Shown: positions 8,714-18,399, counted from the stretch's first letter. The stretch is 52,889 nt of DNA from Pseudomonadota bacterium (GCA_021849295.1 JAJZTA010000006.1:82173-135061), one strand, 5' to 3'. The notes: generated from the letters alone by a model not told the origin. Program-made: numbers and translations.

Positions 8714-11707
8714 TTAACCCGGAGCGGTCTGCGCTTCTCGAAGGGCACGATTAAAGAAATGTCGTGTTGCCTTATCACGGGCTTCCGCATCCGTCAGAAC
8801 AATGTTGCGCATCTCGTTATCGCGCTGGAACATACGAATAGCTCCTTGAAAAAACGCTTCTGCAAAAGCCCCATAAACAACGTCCGGCGGATTATTGCGT
8901 AGCATTTCGGTGAGATCGCCATTCATGATCTCATGATTGACCTGCTCAAAGCGGATCATATCAGCTTCAGTAAATTGCGTGCCGTGACGTTCATTAAAAG
9001 CTTTGACAATCTCTGAAAGGTCTTTTTTCTCGTCTTCTGTATATGGCTTTGCACCAAATTCTTTAATTGCATCCAAAGCGGCACGGTCGCCCGGAGAAAG
9101 AGAGGCATTGCCCTTTTCTTTTTGTTCCACTTTAAATGCACGAAGTTTGAGCATATCATCTGTAATCTCGATTTCCGGCGGAACCTGTCTATTCGGAAGA
9201 AGCCTTGCAAGCCACACGCCATAGGAATAGAGTTTTTCAAGGCCCGTATCTTCCAGTTTCATGACCTGTGCAATGAAGCTATAAAAGCGCATGTAACTTT
9301 TGAGAAGTTGCCGGAACTCTTCTTGTCGCCCTTCGTCGTCATCGACCTCAAATCTTGCGACAGCGTGACGGACAAGCCCCTCTAACCGGGCACGATCTCC
9401 ACCATCCAATGCACCTTTATAATAAGTCTGTGCAAAGCGTTCAATCTCGTCCTTATCCAGATAGCCAAATTTGAAAAGTCTTCCCTCAAGATCATATACA
9501 AGATTCGGATCGGAATTGGATTCCAGCGCGGTAGCCTCATAATAGGGACGGAAAGCATTTTGAACATCTTCGATTGTATTTTGAAAATCGAGAATAAATG
9601 TGCGATCCTTGCCAGCTTTCGTCCGGTTAAGACGAGAAAGAGTTTGCACGGCTTGAAGACCAGAAAGTTTGCGATCAACATACATGGCACAAAGCTTCGG
9701 TTGATCGAATCCGGTCTGATATTTTTCTGCAACAATCAGAATTTGATATTGTACAGGGAAAGGCGTTCCATCTTTTTTGAACCCATCAAAACGGCTCGGA
9801 AGTTCAGTTTCAGGAAACTCATTAAGGATAGCCTCGGTATATGTTTCTCCCTCATAAATAAGCTCGCCGGAAAACGCAACCAGCGCCTTCAAGTTTGTAT
9901 ATCCCTGTGCTTTGATATAATCGCGTACACCAAAGTAATACCGCAGCGCGTGATCTCGACTGCTTGTGACAATCATTGCCTTGGCTTGCCCATCCAGAAG
10001 CTCCGCAACATGGCGGCGGAAATGTTCTACAATAATCTCAACCTTCTGTCCGATAGCCGTAGGATGCAAGTTCGCATAACGCGCCACTCTGCGCTGACCA
10101 CTACGACCACTCAATTCCGGGTCATCCTCAATGGCCTTTTCAAGCTGATAATAAGCCTTATAAGTCATGTAATTTTGAAGAACGTCGAGAATAAAACCTT
10201 CCTCGATAGCTTGGCGCATTGAATAAAGGTGAAACGGGTGCGGCAAACCGTCCGCCCCTTTCATGCCGAATCTCTCTAAAGTCACATTGCGAGGTGTTGC
10301 TGTGAACGCAAAGAAACTAATATTCGATTGCGGCCCGCGCGCTTTTTGGTAGTCAGCGACAATTTCCTCAATATCTTGGCTCGCCCCTGCCTCACGGGTT
10401 AAGGCATCTGTCATAGCTTGAGCGGATTGCCCGGACTGGCTGCTATGTGCTTCATCAATAATAATGGCAAACGTCTTTCCACTTTGGCCTGAAATCTCGC
10501 GCAGGTGATCCGTAGAAAATTTCTGAATCGTCGTAACGATGATTCTTGCGCCTTTGGTGATCGCTTCTTTGAGCTGACGTGACGTGCCATCAATCTTCTG
10601 GACAATCCCCTGCGTTTGCTCAAATTGAGAGACTGTATTTTGAAGCTGCCTGTCCAGAACAACGCGGTCGGTCACAATAATCGCCGTATTAAAGATAGCT
10701 TTATCTTTCGCGTCATGCAAATTAATCGCATGGTGAGCAAGCCAGCCGATTGTGTTTGATTTCCCTGATCCCGCCGAGTGCTGTATCAGATAGTTTTTGC
10801 CGGAACCGTGCGCCCTTGCATGAGCCATGAGCTTGAGAACGGCGTCAAGCTGCTGGAAACGTGGAAAAATAAGATTCTCCACTCGCTCATTCTTCTCCAA
10901 GTGGATGAACCGCGCAATAATATCAAGAAGGACGGCACGAGAAAAAATCGCATCGCCCCACCCACCAGCGCAATATAAATAAGCAACACGAAATTCGCCG
11001 TCAACATCAGGATTCCCGGCTCCGCCATCACGTCCGCGATTGAATGGCAAAAACCGCGTCTTTCCATTTTGAAGCCGCGTTGTCATTGAAACATTGTCTT
11101 CATCAAGGGCAAAATGCACAAGCGCTCCCCGCTTGAACGTGAGAAGCGGCTCACCCGCCGGAGAGCGGTCTTGACGGTATTGCTTCTCGGCGTGGCGAAA
11201 GGTTGAACCAGTAAGAAGATTCTTTGCTTCCATCGTCACGATAGGGAGACCATTCAGGAACAAGACAACATCCAGCCGGTTGCCGTGCTTTACGCTATAT
11301 TCGACCTCTTTCATGACAGATAGAATATTGGCCTCATACTCCGCAACGCGCTTTGGCTCTAAGCCGCTCGCGGGGCGGAAGTAGCAAAGTGAAAACTTGA
11401 TTCCCGGGATGATTTTGATACCACCACGCAATACGTCCAAAAGGCCACGATCTTTGAGCGCTTTGGCAAGCTGCGTCAGGAAGGTCTCTTCGGCAGCAGC
11501 GGAATATTGAGCCACAAGTTTCGACCACTCTTCGGTTTGCGTCTTTTGGACAAAGCGCAAGACCAGCGCCTTATCCATCGCCAATGGCTTATCGTAATCA
11601 GTCGTCGCATCCCGTCGCTCATATTTCTCACCCATGATAAGCTGCTCGATCAGGTGATCCTGCAAGACTTGCTCTTTATGAGCGTTTCTGGCGGCGTGTA
11701 TATTCAT
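8714..11707 (-). CDS. hsdR: Type I restriction endonuclease subunit R
   Basis: 997-residue DNA translocase/nuclease of a type I restriction-modification system. The N-terminal nuclease motif is intact: D146 in RLDVVLFLNGLP and E160-x-K162 in VTMEAKN. The superfamily 2 helicase core follows with Walker A HSAGSGKS (about 310-317), the DEAH box IIDEAHSSQ (about 418), TATP (FFAFTATPRN) and a later QTLSRLNR motif VI. A C-terminal helical part contacts the methylase core. The start overlaps the hsdS stop by 4 nt, so the R subunit is translationally coupled to M and S. It appears intact and functional. Confidence 0.96.
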   Translation of the reverse strand: MNIHAARNAHKEQVLQDHLIEQLIMGEKYERRDATTDYDKPLAMDKALVLRFVQKTQTEEWSKLVAQYSAAAEETFLTQLAKALKDRGLLDVLRGGIKIIPGIKFSLCYFRPASGLEPKRVAEYEANILSVMKEVEYSVKHGNRLDVVLFLNGLPIVTMEAKNLLTGSTFRHAEKQYRQDRSPAGEPLLTFKRGALVHFALDEDNVSMTTRLQNGKTRFLPFNRGRDGGAGNPDVDGEFRVAYLYCAGGWGDAIFSRAVLLDIIARFIHLEKNERVENLIFPRFQQLDAVLKLMAHARAHGSGKNYLIQHSAGSGKSNTIGWLAHHAINLHDAKDKAIFNTAIIVTDRVVLDRQLQNTVSQFEQTQGIVQKIDGTSRQLKEAITKGARIIVTTIQKFSTDHLREISGQSGKTFAIIIDEAHSSQSGQSAQAMTDALTREAGASQDIEEIVADYQKARGPQSNISFFAFTATPRNVTLERFGMKGADGLPHPFHLYSMRQAIEEGFILDVLQNYMTYKAYYQLEKAIEDDPELSGRSGQRRVARYANLHPTAIGQKVEIIVEHFRRHVAELLDGQAKAMIVTSSRDHALRYYFGVRDYIKAQGYTNLKALVAFSGELIYEGETYTEAILNEFPETELPSRFDGFKKDGTPFPVQYQILIVAEKYQTGFDQPKLCAMYVDRKLSGLQAVQTLSRLNRTKAGKDRTFILDFQNTIEDVQNAFRPYYEATALESNSDPNLVYDLEGRLFKFGYLDKDEIERFAQTYYKGALDGGDRARLEGLVRHAVARFEVDDDEGRQEEFRQLLKSYMRFYSFIAQVMKLEDTGLEKLYSYGVWLARLLPNRQVPPEIEITDDMLKLRAFKVEQKEKGNASLSPGDRAALDAIKEFGAKPYTEDEKKDLSEIVKAFNERHGTQFTEADMIRFEQVNHEIMNGDLTEMLRNNPPDVVYGAFAEAFFQGAIRMFQRDNEMRNIVLTDAEARDKATRHFFNRALREAQTAPG

Positions 11708-12960
11708 GCGTGTTTAACTCTTTCTACACGGTCAAGGCGGCGTTCCACCTCGCCGCGCTTCGACCATGCGGTAACATCGATCTTTCCCGTGACAGCAGCA
11801 TTGATAAGGGAAGAACGAAACTCATTAAGAAGATCAATAGAAACATCAGTCTTCTTTTTTAAAGCTCTCTCTGCCGTAATAGCTTGTTCAACCTGTTTTT
11901 GCAGCCGCTCACTCGGAATAGGAATTTTCTCTTTACCTAAGCGCCATTTGTTCAACGGCCTATTTCTCCCTGCCGCCCCACGCGATGATTCATTTAAAAG
12001 AAAATCGCCATAGCCGCTCCTCAATAAGCCAAGAAGATAGGCCGTATGTATGCCCGGGCGTCCACGATAAACGGGATAGCGATGTGAAACGACGCATCCT
12101 TCCTCGTCGGCACCCGCCAAGGCGACCGCGCCCTCCCATGAAAACTGACCGCTTAAAATAAGATCACCTTCCTTAATAAAGAAAAATTCTGATTCTCCCA
12201 TTCCTTCTTCATCAGCAGCAGGTTTTTTGAAAATACCGCGTCCCCTGTTGTACAGCCCGAGGCGGACAAGCTCATCATGGTCTGACAATACGACGGGACG
12301 GCTCACGGGGCAGGTAACATTCTCAAAGCGGATACGCTTTACATTAGGATCAGAAATCGCCTTGTCTACCAGCGCATGGATGCGAGCGGCAAGTTTTTTC
12401 AAAAAAACTTCCTTCTTTTCAATCAATGAGTCGATGCGAGCAGTTTCACGGTCAAGGAAATCAGCGATTGATCTTTGGTCGGCAAGACATGGTGCAGAAA
12501 TCCAATCATTCGGGAAGTCCGAGAAATTGATTGATTGGCGTACCCCGCCACCAAGAGAGTAGTAATATTTTGCAAGGTCAAGCGCAAAGAGCGAATAGAA
12601 CCAGAAGCAAGGATCATGGTTCTTGCCTACTTCCAGTGCATCATAGGCGGAAGTGATAATGCCACGCTCCTCGACAAGTCCCTGCCTTAAACTACGTTTA
12701 TCGTTTTGTAGATCGGTAAGGCGCATGACAATGTTGCCAGGATCAACAATTTGATAGGTTTCAAAGCTTTCGGGAAGCAGTCCGTCAGTGCTATCTATAT
12801 CCTTGCGTATGATTCTACCGTAGCTAAGAGAAAGGAGGTTATCCTCTTTCATGCCAATATTCTTATTTCCGTCACGCGCCCGGAGAACGTGATGTAGCTT
12901 CAAGGATTTCCACTTTTTTGGGGCTGCTACAGAATGGACACGCTCCTGTAGTGTCATCAT
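11704..12960 (-). CDS. hsdS: Type I restriction specificity subunit S
   Basis: 418 residues that choose the DNA target. Two target-recognition domains (about residues 15-160 and 205-345) are each followed by a conserved coiled-coil spacer: the first SIADFLDRETARIDSLIEKK, the second QVEQAITAERALKKKTDVSI followed by LLNEFRSSLINAAVTGKIDV. The duplicated TRD-helix layout predicts a bipartite, asymmetric recognition sequence; the sequence itself cannot be predicted. It sits between hsdM and hsdR with 4-nt overlaps on both sides. Confidence 0.95.
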   Translation of the reverse strand: MMTLQERVHSVAAPKKWKSLKLHHVLRARDGNKNIGMKEDNLLSLSYGRIIRKDIDSTDGLLPESFETYQIVDPGNIVMRLTDLQNDKRSLRQGLVEERGIITSAYDALEVGKNHDPCFWFYSLFALDLAKYYYSLGGGVRQSINFSDFPNDWISAPCLADQRSIADFLDRETARIDSLIEKKEVFLKKLAARIHALVDKAISDPNVKRIRFENVTCPVSRPVVLSDHDELVRLGLYNRGRGIFKKPAADEEGMGESEFFFIKEGDLILSGQFSWEGAVALAGADEEGCVVSHRYPVYRGRPGIHTAYLLGLLRSGYGDFLLNESSRGAAGRNRPLNKWRLGKEKIPIPSERLQKQVEQAITAERALKKKTDVSIDLLNEFRSSLINAAVTGKIDVTAWSKRGEVERRLDRVERVKHA

Positions 12961-14975
12961 GCTGCGATCCCCTTCAGCAGTATCGCTATTTCAGCTTCCA
13001 ACTCTTTCAATTCCTCATTGATCTCATCCAGCGGACGCGGGGCTACATATTTGTAGAAATAACGATTGAAATTAATTTCAAAACCTACGCGCCCCGTCTT
13101 GCCGTCACGCTCATCACGATATGTTTCATCGACCCACGCATCAGATAGGAAAGGAGTGACCTCGCGTTCGATATATGCCTTCCAGTCTTCCTTGAACGGA
13201 ACAAGCTCATGATCGCGCAGGTCTGCATCTGGCTCGGGATTTCCATTCGTGTCCACGCACACTTCGGCTTTTTCATCGCGCTCGGACAGGGCCGAAAGGA
13301 TCGTCTTGCGCTGGACATGACTGATCTTGACGTCTTGGGCTTTGGCGGCCTTGGTAAGCATCCTTTCAAAGTCATCACGTCTCATGAACAACTTACTGCC
13401 CATGGACTGAAGAACGCCCTCAATGTCCTTTCTTTCCTCATCCGTCAGGCGCACGAAAGTCCGTTCGCCCCGCAAGCGAGCAAGGCGCTCGGGCGCAACC
13501 TGAAAGTTGAGGCGCAACGGACGCTCGACTCTGATTTCGCGATAGGCGAAGTCCGTGGCATCAAAAATTTTTGACACATCGCCTTCGCCGCTTTCACCAT
13601 TCAGGAATCCTTCGTAAAGACGGACGATTTCATGCCGTGCCTGCTCGGGAATTTCACGGCGCTTGGAGCCGAGAGACTTCCGCATAGCCTTCCAGAACCG
13701 CTCGCCCGAGGCATCAATCAACTGAACTTTATTGCGCCGCTTGGCGGGCTTGCGATTGGTGAGAAGCCAAACATAGGTTTGGATACCCGTATTGTAAAAA
13801 AGATCAGTTGGCAATGCGACAATGGCTTCGACCCAATCGTTCTCAAACATCCAACGGCGGATTTCACTTTCGCCTGATCCTGCGCCGCCAGTAAAGAGGG
13901 GCGAGCCATTCATGACGATACCTATACGCGAACCCACCTCATCATCCCGCATTTTCGAGATCATATGCTGGAGAAAGAGAAGCTGACCATCAGACACACG
14001 CGGAGTACCCGCGCCAAAGCGACCATCAAAGCCTTGGGTTTCGGCTTCCTCCTTAATCGGTTCTTGGTATTTCTTCCAGTCCACGCCATAGGGTGGATTG
14101 GAAAGCATATAGTGAAACTGGCCGCCTTTGTGCGCGTCTTGCGTCAAGGTGTTGCCGAAAGCGATTTGCTCGGGATCATGGCCCGTGACAAGCATATCCG
14201 ACTTGCAAATACCGAAAGACTCGGGGTTAAGCTCTTGTCCGTAAAGTTCCACACGGATGGAAGGGTTGAATTCTTTCAAGGCCGCCTCCGTCAGGGCAAG
14301 CATACCGCCTGTGCCACATGCCGGGTCGTAGATACGACGGATGATTCCGCGCCCCGTCAGTTTAGCGTCATCATTGGCGATCAAAAGTTCCACGATCAGG
14401 CGAATGACCTCTCGTGGCGTGAAGTGTTCCCCTGCCGTTTCATTTGAAACTTCTGAGAAGCGGCGGATCAACTCCTCGAACAGATAACCCATCTCAAGGT
14501 TGCTTACTGTGTTGGGATGGAGGTCGATCTCGGTAAACTTTTGAAAGACCTGAAAGAGAATGCCTCCGTCCTTCAGGCGCTTGAGCTGGTCTGTAAAAAG
14601 AAATTTATCGAGGAAAATGTCGCGAACGTTGGCAGAAAATTTAGTGATATAATCCACAAGGTTTTGGTGTAATTGCGCTGGGTCTTGTCCCTTGAGTGTC
14701 GCAAAGCTAAAGCGGGAGAGGTTATATACCTTCACCTTGTCACCCGCCGCGCCGAAAAGGATCATATCCTTGGTCGCGTCATCCACGCCTTTGGGTAACG
14801 TCTTGGCAGCCTTTAAAACGGCCTCTTTCGAGCCTTCCAGAAGGCAATCAAGACGGCGCAGGACGACAAACGGTAATACTATCTTTCCGTACTCTGATTG
14901 CTTGAAATCGCCTCGTAAAACTTCTGCAATAGACCAAATAAAACTGCTATGCGCCTGAATATCTGCTTTTGCCAC
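12957..14975 (-). CDS. hsdM: Type I restriction DNA methyltransferase subunit M
   Basis: N6-adenine methyltransferase subunit. I prefer the GTG at 14975 (MAKADIQAHSSFIWSIAEVL) with GAGGG about 8 nt upstream. A GTG at 15014 lies inside a hairpin. This gives 672 residues. The helical N-terminal domain is followed by SAM motif I DPACGTGG (about 217-224) and the catalytic NPPYG (about 293-297), both intact. The C-terminal 230 residues carry a helical extension ending in ELKELEAEIAILLKGIAA. It is first gene of hsdMSR and is preceded by a structured leader that ends in a terminator-like hairpin, which may control expression. Confidence 0.95.
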   Translation of the reverse strand: MAKADIQAHSSFIWSIAEVLRGDFKQSEYGKIVLPFVVLRRLDCLLEGSKEAVLKAAKTLPKGVDDATKDMILFGAAGDKVKVYNLSRFSFATLKGQDPAQLHQNLVDYITKFSANVRDIFLDKFLFTDQLKRLKDGGILFQVFQKFTEIDLHPNTVSNLEMGYLFEELIRRFSEVSNETAGEHFTPREVIRLIVELLIANDDAKLTGRGIIRRIYDPACGTGGMLALTEAALKEFNPSIRVELYGQELNPESFGICKSDMLVTGHDPEQIAFGNTLTQDAHKGGQFHYMLSNPPYGVDWKKYQEPIKEEAETQGFDGRFGAGTPRVSDGQLLFLQHMISKMRDDEVGSRIGIVMNGSPLFTGGAGSGESEIRRWMFENDWVEAIVALPTDLFYNTGIQTYVWLLTNRKPAKRRNKVQLIDASGERFWKAMRKSLGSKRREIPEQARHEIVRLYEGFLNGESGEGDVSKIFDATDFAYREIRVERPLRLNFQVAPERLARLRGERTFVRLTDEERKDIEGVLQSMGSKLFMRRDDFERMLTKAAKAQDVKISHVQRKTILSALSERDEKAEVCVDTNGNPEPDADLRDHELVPFKEDWKAYIEREVTPFLSDAWVDETYRDERDGKTGRVGFEINFNRYFYKYVAPRPLDEINEELKELEAEIAILLKGIAA

Positions 14976-15002
14976 CCCTGATCCCTCACCCCGTTTATAT
15001 AG

Positions 15003-15199
15003 TAAAACGGTCACCAGATTTCTCTGGTGACCGGGGTGTTTACAACCGTAACGAGACGGCGCAGCGTATTCACGCGAGCGCTATTTTATTCCGCCGCCAC
15101 CCCGACCGTAATGGTCGAGAGGCGCACCGGATTTACGGGCTGATGCAAATGCCCGCTCGTTAGAGGTTGTAAAGCCCCGACTCGCCCTTTTTCGGCGAG
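15003..15199 (-). ncRNA. Structured non-coding RNA or attenuator ahead of hsdM
   Basis: On the minus strand a long outer stem is formed by 15165-15173 with 15039-15047 (9 bp), 15156-15162 with 15049-15055 (7 bp) and C4 15175-15178 with G4 15033-15036. It encloses three hairpins: 15136-15155 (CGGGC/GCCCG), 15103-15117 (CGACC/GGTCG) and 15059-15081 (GCGC and GCG / CGC and GCGC). Immediately after comes a perfect 11-bp hairpin with GAAA loop (15008-15033) and TTTTAC, a terminator design. A further hairpin 15181-15199 precedes it. P4-family elements are known to encode small immunity RNAs (P4 CI, P1/P7 C4); the resemblance is in position and design only. An open frame crosses it (15081-15266) but I doubt it is translated. 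Confidence 0.6.
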
Positions 15200-15285
15200 A
15201 TACAAATAATATATATTGTCTTGCTCCATTTTCCCATAGGCAAAGAAACCGAGAAAGTGAATACATAAAGGAGGTTTCGGGGGTA

Positions 15286-15504
15286 TTAATCGCTCAATTC
15301 GTCAATTTGTTCGCGTTGCGCGGACAGGGCGCGGCGAATTACGCGCACCTCTTGGCTTCGGAGGCCATGCTTGTAGCCGTTGTTACGGCTTTTGGCCTTA
15401 CCTTCAGGCGTCTTTGCCCCCGTCGAGAATTGCCACGGCTTCCACGTCCTTATCAGCGTTGATTGCCGCGCTCTGCGTTCCGGTGTCCAGCCGTTCGTAT
15501 TCAT
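15286..15504 (-). CDS. Small basic protein of integrative elements, unknown function
   Basis: 72 residues starting MNTNGWTPERRARQSTLIRT; rich in Arg/Lys and containing PWQFSTGAKTPEGKAKSRNN. Proteins with the pattern W-x-P-E-R-R-A-R-Q...W-x-P-W-x-x-S-T-G-x-x-T-P-E-G-K-A are frequent in prophages and integrative elements (from memory); their function is unknown to me. Start chosen at 15504 because GGAG lies 10 nt upstream. The first 101 nt overlap the 3' end of the preceding gene in another frame, an unusually long overlap for two real genes, see findings. Confidence 0.65.
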   Translation of the reverse strand: MNTNGWTPERRARQSTLIRTWKPWQFSTGAKTPEGKAKSRNNGYKHGLRSQEVRVIRRALSAQREQIDELSD

Positions 15505-16009
15505 TTGTCTTATTCTCCAATAGTTCGGTCGTCGGTTTCTCATTTTCGCCTTGCTCAACAATAACAGGCGCGGCGGTTTTTAAAGGTTGCGCTGGTGAGA
15601 AGCTGTTGTTGATCTGCTGATTGACGGCGACGTTCTGTTGGACATACGGCTGCGGATTTTTCATTCTCACGAGCGTCTCCATCGTCATCCGGCTTTGATT
15701 CTGTGCCTTGAGGGCAAGGCTGATAAAAGTTTTTATCTGTTCCATATATTGCGTTTTCGACGCCCGCAAAGCGAGGGAGTGGAAAAGAGAATCCAGCGTC
15801 ACATATTGCGAAACAAGATGAGCCTCGACATCCGCTAAATCCCCTTTCTGGACTTCCGCAATTTTATCACCAAGCCCGCAGAATAAATCCCGCAGATCAA
15901 CATTGCCGCTCGCATCACTATAGGCGCGAACTGTAACGCCAGCCTTGAATAAAGTCTCAATGGCAGCGCCGCCAGTAGATTTCTTATCTTTTTCATTTTC
16001 CGTTGTCAT
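15404..16009 (-). CDS. Unknown protein of the element replication module
   Basis: 201 residues, ATG at 16009 with AGGAG about 10 nt upstream. The middle part is helical (VTLDSLFHSLALRASKTQYM, then EQIKTFISLALKAQNQSRMT) and followed by NPQPYVQQNVAVNQQINNS; the C-terminus is acidic and probably disordered. No domain recognised. Similar proteins pair with the small basic protein downstream in other integrative elements as far as I recall. Located after the helicase gene with a 179-bp gap. Confidence 0.65.
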   Translation of the reverse strand: MTTENEKDKKSTGGAAIETLFKAGVTVRAYSDASGNVDLRDLFCGLGDKIAEVQKGDLADVEAHLVSQYVTLDSLFHSLALRASKTQYMEQIKTFISLALKAQNQSRMTMETLVRMKNPQPYVQQNVAVNQQINNSFSPAQPLKTAAPVIVEQGENEKPTTELLENKTNEYERLDTGTQSAAINADKDVEAVAILDGGKDA

Positions 16010-16188
16010 ACTTTCTTTCTCCTGCGTTTTATGATTTCAATAAAGATGTTTTGGGGCTGGTGGCGCAAGTGGCGCATAATCAACATGTCCTCCCATAGCG
16101 AAAAAAAGAGGATTCTTAGTGTCTGGCGATGTTCGTTTTTTGCTGTGCATAAGGAGTCAAAAACATGTGCCACTTGCGCCACTCGCCC

Positions 16189-17826
16189 TTATAGTTTTCT
16201 TAATTCAATGCCGGTAATCATACGCGCACCCGCTGTGCCCTTCTTTTTTTCAAAACCCAACCGTTCAAGGCGTTCCGTAAAGGTATTGCGCCCCAACTTT
16301 TGCCGGATGCCGACCTCTTGCGCCCAGTTTGTATATGCCTTGTAAAGCTCGCTAGAGAGGGTGTTCCATTGTGGCGTTCTTATACAAACCTCCTCGACGA
16401 ATTGCGCCACCTGATCGGCCTCCATGCGCCATTTGTTTTTTGCCGCAAGGCAACTTTCAGGTTCCGTCATTTTTCCGGTCTGCAAGACTTGACCGTAGGC
16501 ATTCAGGACAAGGACGAGAATCCCCTCCACTTCTCCCTTAAGCGTTTCTTTCAGGCGGGGGTCGGCGTTTACTCCGGCCTTGAATGTCTTGTTGAACGGC
16601 ATGACCAGCGCACGGCGAAAAAGTGCATCCGAAAAATCTCGCGTATGCGGCATATGATTTGTACCAAACCAACAGGTGCAAAACGGAGAGAAGTCGAAAG
16701 GCGGCTGGTTTTTATGCTCCGCTGTGATGGTTTCACCGGAGACAATGGCTTTGAGCTTGTCATCGGCAATAACGCCGCCTTCGGCAATTTCCGTCACAAG
16801 ATTTGCAAGTTTTCCGTGCATATGTGCCCGTTGGAACTTGTTTGTAAATTCACTGGGTTGCACGGCGCAGATGTTGTCCACGCCCAGCATGTGTTCGAGT
16901 ATTCCCATGACAACGCTTTTGCCATTCGCGCCGCCGCCGATGAGAAGGGCGAAACGCTCAAAGGCCGTGTTCGTGGTGAGGCTGTATCCCATCATTTCGA
17001 GCAATGCCTGTTTTTTCTGTTTAGAGTCTGCATCCCCATCGAATATTTCGTCTAGAAACCGCAAGAAACGCGGACAGGTTGCGCTGGGGTTGTAGTTGTG
17101 CGGGATTTGTGTCGTCAGGTAATGCTCACGGACAAAAATTTTTAGCTCCCATCCCGTGACCATCCAGTGAAGTTCTCCGTTTTTAAAATTGATAACGTCG
17201 CGGTTCTGATTCCATCTATGCTCTGGCCTGAATGTTTCAGACTTCGCGATCTCGGTCACACCATCAACAAGGCCGCGATACACACCTTCGCCGGTGTCCT
17301 CAATAACGCGCTGGACGATTTGCTTCAAAAGCCTGTCTGGTATAGACTTCCATACGCCGACATCTTTATTCCAGAGCCAGACATGAGCGACGGTCGCCAG
17401 AAGATTCTCACGCCCTATGTCTGCAATGACGGCACGCGCCAGCGTCAGATGGTCAGGCTCGCCGTTGGCGGTTTCATCATTTTCTCGCATAAGATTTTTT
17501 TGGGATTCAATCGTGGTTCCTGTTTTATCTTTCACGATCTTCATAATGATGGCTCTATGTACGCTTCCGAGCCTTACGGACAACAAGACCACTTCCGCTA
17601 TTTGGTCAGGATGACTCTCGGGAGTGAGAGATTCCGCCCTTGTTTTCAACGCGGCATAATCGGGCACGGCCTCCCCAAATGGTTTCGCCTCCGTGAGCAT
17701 CTGCCGCAAGTCATCCAGCTTTATTTGCGCTGGTGGCTGATCCGCCAAGTCCCATTTCTCGAAATCAGAAAAAGGTGGCGGATACTCCACGATAGAAACA
17801 GCCCCCGCATTACATTGTGTGTTCAT
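16189..17826 (-). CDS. D5/P4-type primase-helicase (SF3 ATPase)
   Basis: 545 residues. The C-terminal half is a superfamily 3 helicase: Walker A GGGANGKS (about 297-304), a Walker B-like segment near KLANLVTEIAEGG, and sensor region CTCWFGTNHMPHTRDFSDAL. Upstream lies a D5-N-like region ending in YNPSATCPRFLRFLDEIF. The C-terminal winged-helix part is ELYKAYTNWAQEVGIRQKLG. This replicates or opens the element origin. It lacks its own Toprim, which is supplied by the adjacent gene. ATG at 17826 has AAGGGA upstream, 2 nt after the Toprim gene stop, consistent with an operon. Confidence 0.9.
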   Translation of the reverse strand: MNTQCNAGAVSIVEYPPPFSDFEKWDLADQPPAQIKLDDLRQMLTEAKPFGEAVPDYAALKTRAESLTPESHPDQIAEVVLLSVRLGSVHRAIIMKIVKDKTGTTIESQKNLMRENDETANGEPDHLTLARAVIADIGRENLLATVAHVWLWNKDVGVWKSIPDRLLKQIVQRVIEDTGEGVYRGLVDGVTEIAKSETFRPEHRWNQNRDVINFKNGELHWMVTGWELKIFVREHYLTTQIPHNYNPSATCPRFLRFLDEIFDGDADSKQKKQALLEMMGYSLTTNTAFERFALLIGGGANGKSVVMGILEHMLGVDNICAVQPSEFTNKFQRAHMHGKLANLVTEIAEGGVIADDKLKAIVSGETITAEHKNQPPFDFSPFCTCWFGTNHMPHTRDFSDALFRRALVMPFNKTFKAGVNADPRLKETLKGEVEGILVLVLNAYGQVLQTGKMTEPESCLAAKNKWRMEADQVAQFVEEVCIRTPQWNTLSSELYKAYTNWAQEVGIRQKLGRNTFTERLERLGFEKKKGTAGARMITGIELRKL

Positions 17827-17828
17827 GA

Positions 17829-18398
17829 TTATTTTCCCTTATTAAGTTTTGTAATTATTTGCGCAACATTGGCTGCATATTGTTTACCTTCTTCATCATT
17901 GTCAGGCCAGATGGTCACTAGCCGACCGCGCAACGGATTCCAGTTAGCTTGTGCAGCCGACCCTGCGCCATTGGGACTAGTAACAACCACGTAGTCGGGA
18001 AAGAGGATTTGCGCGGCATCAGTCGCCTTTTCACCTTCGCAGACAAGCACCGGGGCATCCGGGCGAGCGGCAAGACGATCAAGGCCATAGAGCGGGCGCG
18101 GTGAGTCAACGCTTTTCCATCCCCAGCGCAAAACCCCGTTCTTGTATTTTCGATAGGTGAGCGGCCTATCTTCTTTTTCTCCATTAGCCTTTATAAAACG
18201 ACAAATGATAAAAAGCAGGCAGCCTTGCGCGTCTCGGTATTCCCATCTTTTGGCTGGCACACCCAGAGGATGCTTTGGAATTGCTATGGATACGTGACCT
18301 GGCACGGGAACGATGGCGATGCCTTCATCTTTTTTAGCCCTGCCGCTTGCACCGGATGCGGCTTTTTCTTTGTCTGATAGAGGTTCAAAACTATCCAT
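17829..18398 (-). CDS. Toprim-domain primase, catalytic part
   Basis: 189 residues starting MDSFEPLSDKEKAASG. The Toprim fold is visible: PVLVCEGEKATDAAQ holds the glutamate of motif 1 and LVTIWPDNDEEGKQYA holds the D-x-D motif. Before it, KRWEYRDAQGCLLFIICRF is the usual link region of phage and plasmid primases. Single-chain relatives begin with the zinc-free N-terminal domain that here is encoded by the preceding, separate ORF; the stop of that ORF and this start are separated by one base. Together the two ORFs equal one normal primase. Cell role: primer synthesis for element replication. Confidence 0.85.
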   Translation of the reverse strand: MDSFEPLSDKEKAASGASGRAKKDEGIAIVPVPGHVSIAIPKHPLGVPAKRWEYRDAQGCLLFIICRFIKANGEKEDRPLTYRKYKNGVLRWGWKSVDSPRPLYGLDRLAARPDAPVLVCEGEKATDAAQILFPDYVVVTSPNGAGSAAQANWNPLRGRLVTIWPDNDEEGKQYAANVAQIITKLNKGK

Positions 18399-18399
18399 G

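Noticed and set aside
15081-15266. A 61-residue frame through the structured RNA
   Set aside because: It has no clear start signal and its sequence follows the RNA stems. Similar short frames are often annotated in P4-like elements, so it is kept only as a remark.
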